Source: Cenococcum geophilum 1.58 (Eukaryota > Ascomycota > Dothideomycetes > Gloniales > Gloniaceae). Taken from it: a DNA stretch of 64,000 nt. Position 1 is the stretch's first letter. The number at the start of each line of letters is the position of its first letter. The notes under the pieces are model-generated. The model had not been told where the DNA came from. It was given only the letters and a program-made list of their open reading frames with translations, and did not search any database. A program made the translations under genes and the position numbers. Shown in pieces: positions 60,528 through 64,000 of the stretch. Where the stretch lies: assembly GCA_001692895.1 (NCBI GenBank), contig KV748212.1, positions 248,001 to 312,000 on the forward strand. The letters run 5' to 3'.

Positions 60528-62212
60528 ATGCTCTCCAACGCTGTGAACTCTCTGCTTCTCGGCCTTGTTGCCTCCCTCGCTGCTCCAGTCAGTGGGACCT
60601 TCGTTATCCAGTGCTACAGCCGCCTCTTTGACGAGCGTGCCGACCCAGTTGTTGATCCAGGCAAAGCGTCTAACCATGTCCATGCCATTGCCGGTGGTAA
60701 TGGCTTCAATTTCACTATGAACTATGACCAAGCTCGTGCGTCTAAATGCTCTACTTGCAATGTCAAGGAAGACTTGTCCAACTACTGGACCCCGAAGATG
60801 TACTTCCATGCCAAGAACGGCAGCTTTATCAATGTTCCCATAAATGGCGATACTCCCGGTGGGGACATGGGAGGACAAGCTATCTACTACCTGTAAGTTT
60901 CCTATTCACCATCTTAAGAAAAGTCCTCGGTCCGCCGCTGTCTGAAAAGAGAAAGGAGAAGACTTCAACTTCTAAGCCGAAGTATCCTTACTAACGGCCT
61001 ATCAGCACACGCTCTGGACCCGACAATGACAAACTCGTTGCTTTCCCGCCCGGCTTCCGCATGTTAGCCGGTGACCCTAACAAGCGCAGTTACACCTCAG
61101 ACTTCGCCGGTCTTGCCGTTTCGCACAAATGTATTGGCAACACTAACGAACAGTACAGCAGCCTTCCACCTGTCAAGTGCCCCGGCGGCGTGCGTGCCCA
61201 AGTCACATTCCCCTCCTGCTGGGACGGTGTCAACCTAGACTCGCCCGATCACAAGTCGCACGTCGTGTACCCTAAGGATGGGAACTACGATGGTGGCCGC
61301 TGTCCCGCTAGCCACCCGAAGCATCTCGTCACGCTCTTTTATGAGGTGTATTATAGCACGCAGTTGTTTGAGAGTGAGTGGTGGAGCGACAAGCAGCCGT
61401 TCGTCTTCTCCAACGGTGATCCGACTGGCTATGGATTCCATGGAGATTTCGTGAGTAGCATCCTACCTCTCTTTCCATCCCAATTCCACCTTCTCGGTGC
61501 CTAAGTCTTCTTCCGTTACTCAGTACTGATGATTGTCTAGGTCAACGGCTGGGATATCCCTACCCTCCAACGCGCCGTGACCGACTGCGTCGACGGTACG
61601 CCCAATTGCCCCAGTACACACTTCACCTTCCACGATCAAGGCGAGACCCAAGCCTGCAAGCTCCCCTCGCAGATCAACGAACAAGTCAACGGCATCCTGC
61701 CCGCGCTGCCCGGCTGCAACCCGATCACCCCCGGCCCGGCGGCCGCCGTCCCTGTTTCCAACTGCCCTGTCACCAAGATCACCGGCCCGACTGCCGCCTC
61801 CCTCGGCTACACGGACCTAACCAAGTCGAAGGGCTGGAAGTACATCGGGTGCGGCATCGACAATGCTGGATCCCGCACGCTCAACGCTGCGCAGACGAGC
61901 GGGAACAGCATGACCATCGAGACCTGCGTCGACTTCTGCAAGAGCAAGGGAACCAAGTACGCGGGTCTTGAGTACAGCGGCGAGTGCTACTGCGGGAACA
62001 GCATCGCGGCGGACCGCGCGCCGCAAGCGGGTGTGCTGGGGAACTGTCTCATGAAGTGCAGTGGGAATGCGAACGAGATCTGTGGTGGCGCCGCGGCGAT
62101 CAGTCTTTATCAGGCGTGCGCCGGTGGTGCGTGTACGAATTCGGCCAAGAAGCGGAGCCGTAGGCTTGCGGCTGCGGAGCGGGTGAAGGCGAGGATTGAG
62201 GGGTCCATCTAG
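60528..62212 (+). CDS. Secreted DUF1996-WSC domain protein (3 exons, 493 aa)
   Basis: Exons 60,528-60,892; 61,006-61,450; 61,541-62,212 (1,482 nt, consistent phase). Introns are 113 bp and 90 bp with GTAAGT and GTGAGT donors. The ATG opens a signal peptide (LLLGLVASLAAPVSGTF). Residues about 30-300 are DUF1996: CYSRLFDERADPVVDPG, SNHVHAIAGGN, a WTPKMYF segment, then VTFPSCWDGVNLDSPDHKSH and WWSDKQPFVFSNGDPTGYGF. A linker follows, then a WSC domain at about 367-460 with GWKYIGC, CVDFCKSKGTKYAGLEYSGE, CYCGN and EICGG. WSC domains bind cell-wall glucans. The protein is probably secreted or wall-bound; enzymatic activity of DUF1996 is not established. It ends in a basic KKRSRRLAAAERVKARIEGSI-like tail without a GPI signal. 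Confidence 0.9.
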
Positions 62213-63049
62213 ATCTCCTCCCTCATTTTCTACCACGGTAACGGCTACGCAAAAGTTATGAGGGGTGGGTGCTAGTGTTCTATTCGGCTTTGGCAGGCTT
62301 TTTTGCATTTGCTAGATCGGTCGGGTGTCTCAGAGGTTTGGGTATTATATGATGGGATTGGATCGGAGGACTTGGTCCTGTGGACCTTTGCTTTGCTTCG
62401 GATTGTGCTGGACGTGCAAACCTTTATTCTTGCATATAGCTTTTCCTTCTTTTTTTCAGTCGCTCGCTTGCGCTGGTGCTGCGGCAGCCACTGGCACCTT
62501 TTGATATGAGGGGATGAGGCACGTGGGTGGACTTTCAAGGATTGGGTGTATGATTATGACTTGGAAAATGGGAATGAAATGGTGTATGAGTTACCTATGT
62601 TTCTTGATAATTTTAGAGTGAAGTGAAGTCGTCTGTTGGTGAGTAGCGGTAGCGGTATCTGCTTGATAAGTAAGGAGTGGAGGGGAGAGTCTTGGCTATC
62701 TGGAGGAAGGGGGATGAGATCATCAACGGCGGAATCTCTGGCGGTGGAACGCCCCGCCATAAACGCTATCCGCCCCACGGACTATTCGCTTACGCTCATA
62801 GTCCTACGCAGCTCAACGGAACACTTATCTAGGTGCCTCAGACCCTCAGTGAGGAATCCTTTATGCAGCACTTATGCAGCGCTTATGCACGTGCGAGGTC
62901 AATTCCTCACCGAGAGTCTGAGAGCAAATGGGCGCGCTTTATAAGGGCTGTACACCATTGTCTCGTTCCCAGACCTTCTTGCCAAGGCTTATCTTGCCAA
63001 GACGCTAACCGCTTTTGGCAAGACATTTGTTAGAAGGTCTGGTACACGG
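62213..63049. other. Intergenic region at the right border
   Basis: 3' flank of the WSC gene. Small open frames here have no gene character. Ends with an imperfect palindrome (separate entry) next to the AT-rich block. Confidence 0.5.
62969..63042. repeat. Imperfect palindrome at the border of the AT-rich block
   Basis: CCAGACCTTCT (62,969-62,979) pairs exactly with AGAAGGTCTGG (63,032-63,042), and TTGCCAA inside pairs with TTGGCAA with offset. It could fold into a hairpin of about 75 bases. It lies at the point where RIP-type DNA begins, so it may be the end of a degraded element. Confidence 0.55.
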
Positions 63050-64000
63050 TTCGGATTTTTGTTAGTCCCGCGCGGGGTATTTGGGCCTATATATACCTAC
63101 TTTAAGCCAAATTATCTTAACTTTTATAGCTCCCTAGGCTATTTCTAATAGCCAGAATTACTAAATTATACTTAGTAAAGAAGATTACGTTGCCTAATTT
63201 ACCTAATTCTAATTTATTATTTTATTGTCGCGCCCGACACCCCTAAGTTATAGTAGCCGTACCTTTCCTACAACCACTACCGCCCTCTTTTTACTATAGC
63301 TAGAGTACCTAAACTAATAAGCCAGCTTTAAATAACAATTAAAGACTATAAGTCTTTTATTTAGAACGCGAAAGAGTTAATTTAATATTAAAATAGCTGT
63401 ATAAGCACTACTAGAGCTTTATAACTTTTATTAAGCATTATATAACTACTTTTAGCTCTTCTAATTATAATACGCTAGAGTAATATATAAATAGGCTATA
63501 GAAGGCAATATTTAAAAAGCCAGAAGTTAAGAAACGGCTTATAGTATATAGTAATTACTAGCTAGAAAGGCTCTATTAAGAACCTCTATATAAGTAAATA
63601 AAGTAAGAGTTAGAGGATCTTACTAGTATACGCCTAAGAAAAGAGAACGAGGTTATTATTTCTAATAGGCTTAAATAATTTAACGCTAAAGAACTAGTTA
63701 AAAAGCTTAAGCTTAATATAATTACTGCTAATATATAGCGCCTCACTCTAACGCTATAGAACTTCCTTATAGCTTTTATATAATTACAGCACCTATTATA
63801 CCAAACGCGTGCTTACGCGTTCGGTACACCAGGTACGCGTTTACGCGTTCAGTGCACCAACCACTTACTTACGCGCCTGGTGCACTTATGAAGCACTGAC
63901 TAATTAGGGGGGAGGTGCATTAGTATATAGACCACGTAGTCTGCTTTATATAATTAACAGTCACCACCATCCCAAAGAGCATATAATACTATACGTATTT
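63050..64000. repeat. RIP-degraded AT-rich DNA, right block
   Basis: TpA-rich sequence with stops in all frames from about 63,050. A CGCG-rich stretch at 63,800-63,890 contains TTACGCGTTCGGTACACC and TTACGCGTTCAGTGCACC as direct repeats, with CGCGCCTGGTGCAC as an inverted relative. Such arrangements are typical of transposon ends. No gene is readable. Confidence 0.7.

Noticed and set aside
61817..62308. 163-codon minus-strand open frame
   Set aside because: Shadow of the GC-rich WSC exon; no independent motif.

Overview
The window comes from a filamentous ascomycete (Pezizomycotina; class not resolved). Genes carry short spliceosomal introns, about 41-144 bp and mostly near 50, with GT donors and CTAAC/CTGAC-like branch sites. 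Families typical of these fungi are present: an NLR-type NACHT protein, a DUF1996-WSC secreted protein, a RIC8 G-protein exchange factor and a REB1-like Myb protein. About half the window is very AT-rich, TpA-rich repeat DNA whose reading frames are broken almost only at former Gln and Trp codons. That is the mark of repeat-induced point mutation (RIP), which turns CpA into TpA.

Positions 1 to about 34,900 are a RIP-degraded, transposon-filled block with no intact gene. It holds a decayed SNF2-type helicase gene (about 2.1-5.3 kb), several minisatellites, and a nested set of Ty3/Gypsy elements. Element B (28,170-34,668, minus) is the oldest. Chromodomain element C (pol at 15.3-18.8 kb, plus) abuts it. 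Element A (20,124-28,075, minus) sits inside the 3' LTR of C with a 5-bp target duplication. A 2.6-kb element made largely of five minisatellites, with imperfect inverted ends, interrupts B at 28,655-31,267.

Positions 34.9 to 63.0 kb are normal-composition gene space. In order: an esterase-NACHT-ankyrin NLR (35,301-38,602, +); a DEAH splicing helicase of the Prp2/Cdc28/DHX16 type (39,745-42,225, +); a small secreted Cys-rich protein (43,119-43,959, +, gene model incomplete); an MFS hexose transporter (45,629-47,443, -); a RIC8 exchange factor (49,808-51,411, +); a frameshifted secreted-protein candidate (51,945-52,667, +); a four-exon protein predicted to be mitochondrial, with a coiled coil and one membrane segment (53,168-53,757, +); a minisatellite and a TA-flanked MITE (53.8-54.1 kb); a REB1/TTF1-like Myb protein (54,720-57,248, -); a decayed second NACHT gene (about 57.47-59.12 kb, +); and a secreted DUF1996-WSC protein (60,528-62,212, +). 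RIP-type AT-rich DNA resumes at about 63,050 and runs to the end.

The genes do not form an operon or an evident biosynthetic cluster. Housekeeping genes (splicing, G-protein signalling, rDNA/chromatin Myb factor, sugar uptake) are mixed with fast-evolving accessory genes (one intact and one dead NLR, secreted Cys-rich proteins). The NLR lies directly against the repeat block. Exon coordinates are my own splice reconstructions, checked for phase consistency by hand. No database or RNA evidence was available.
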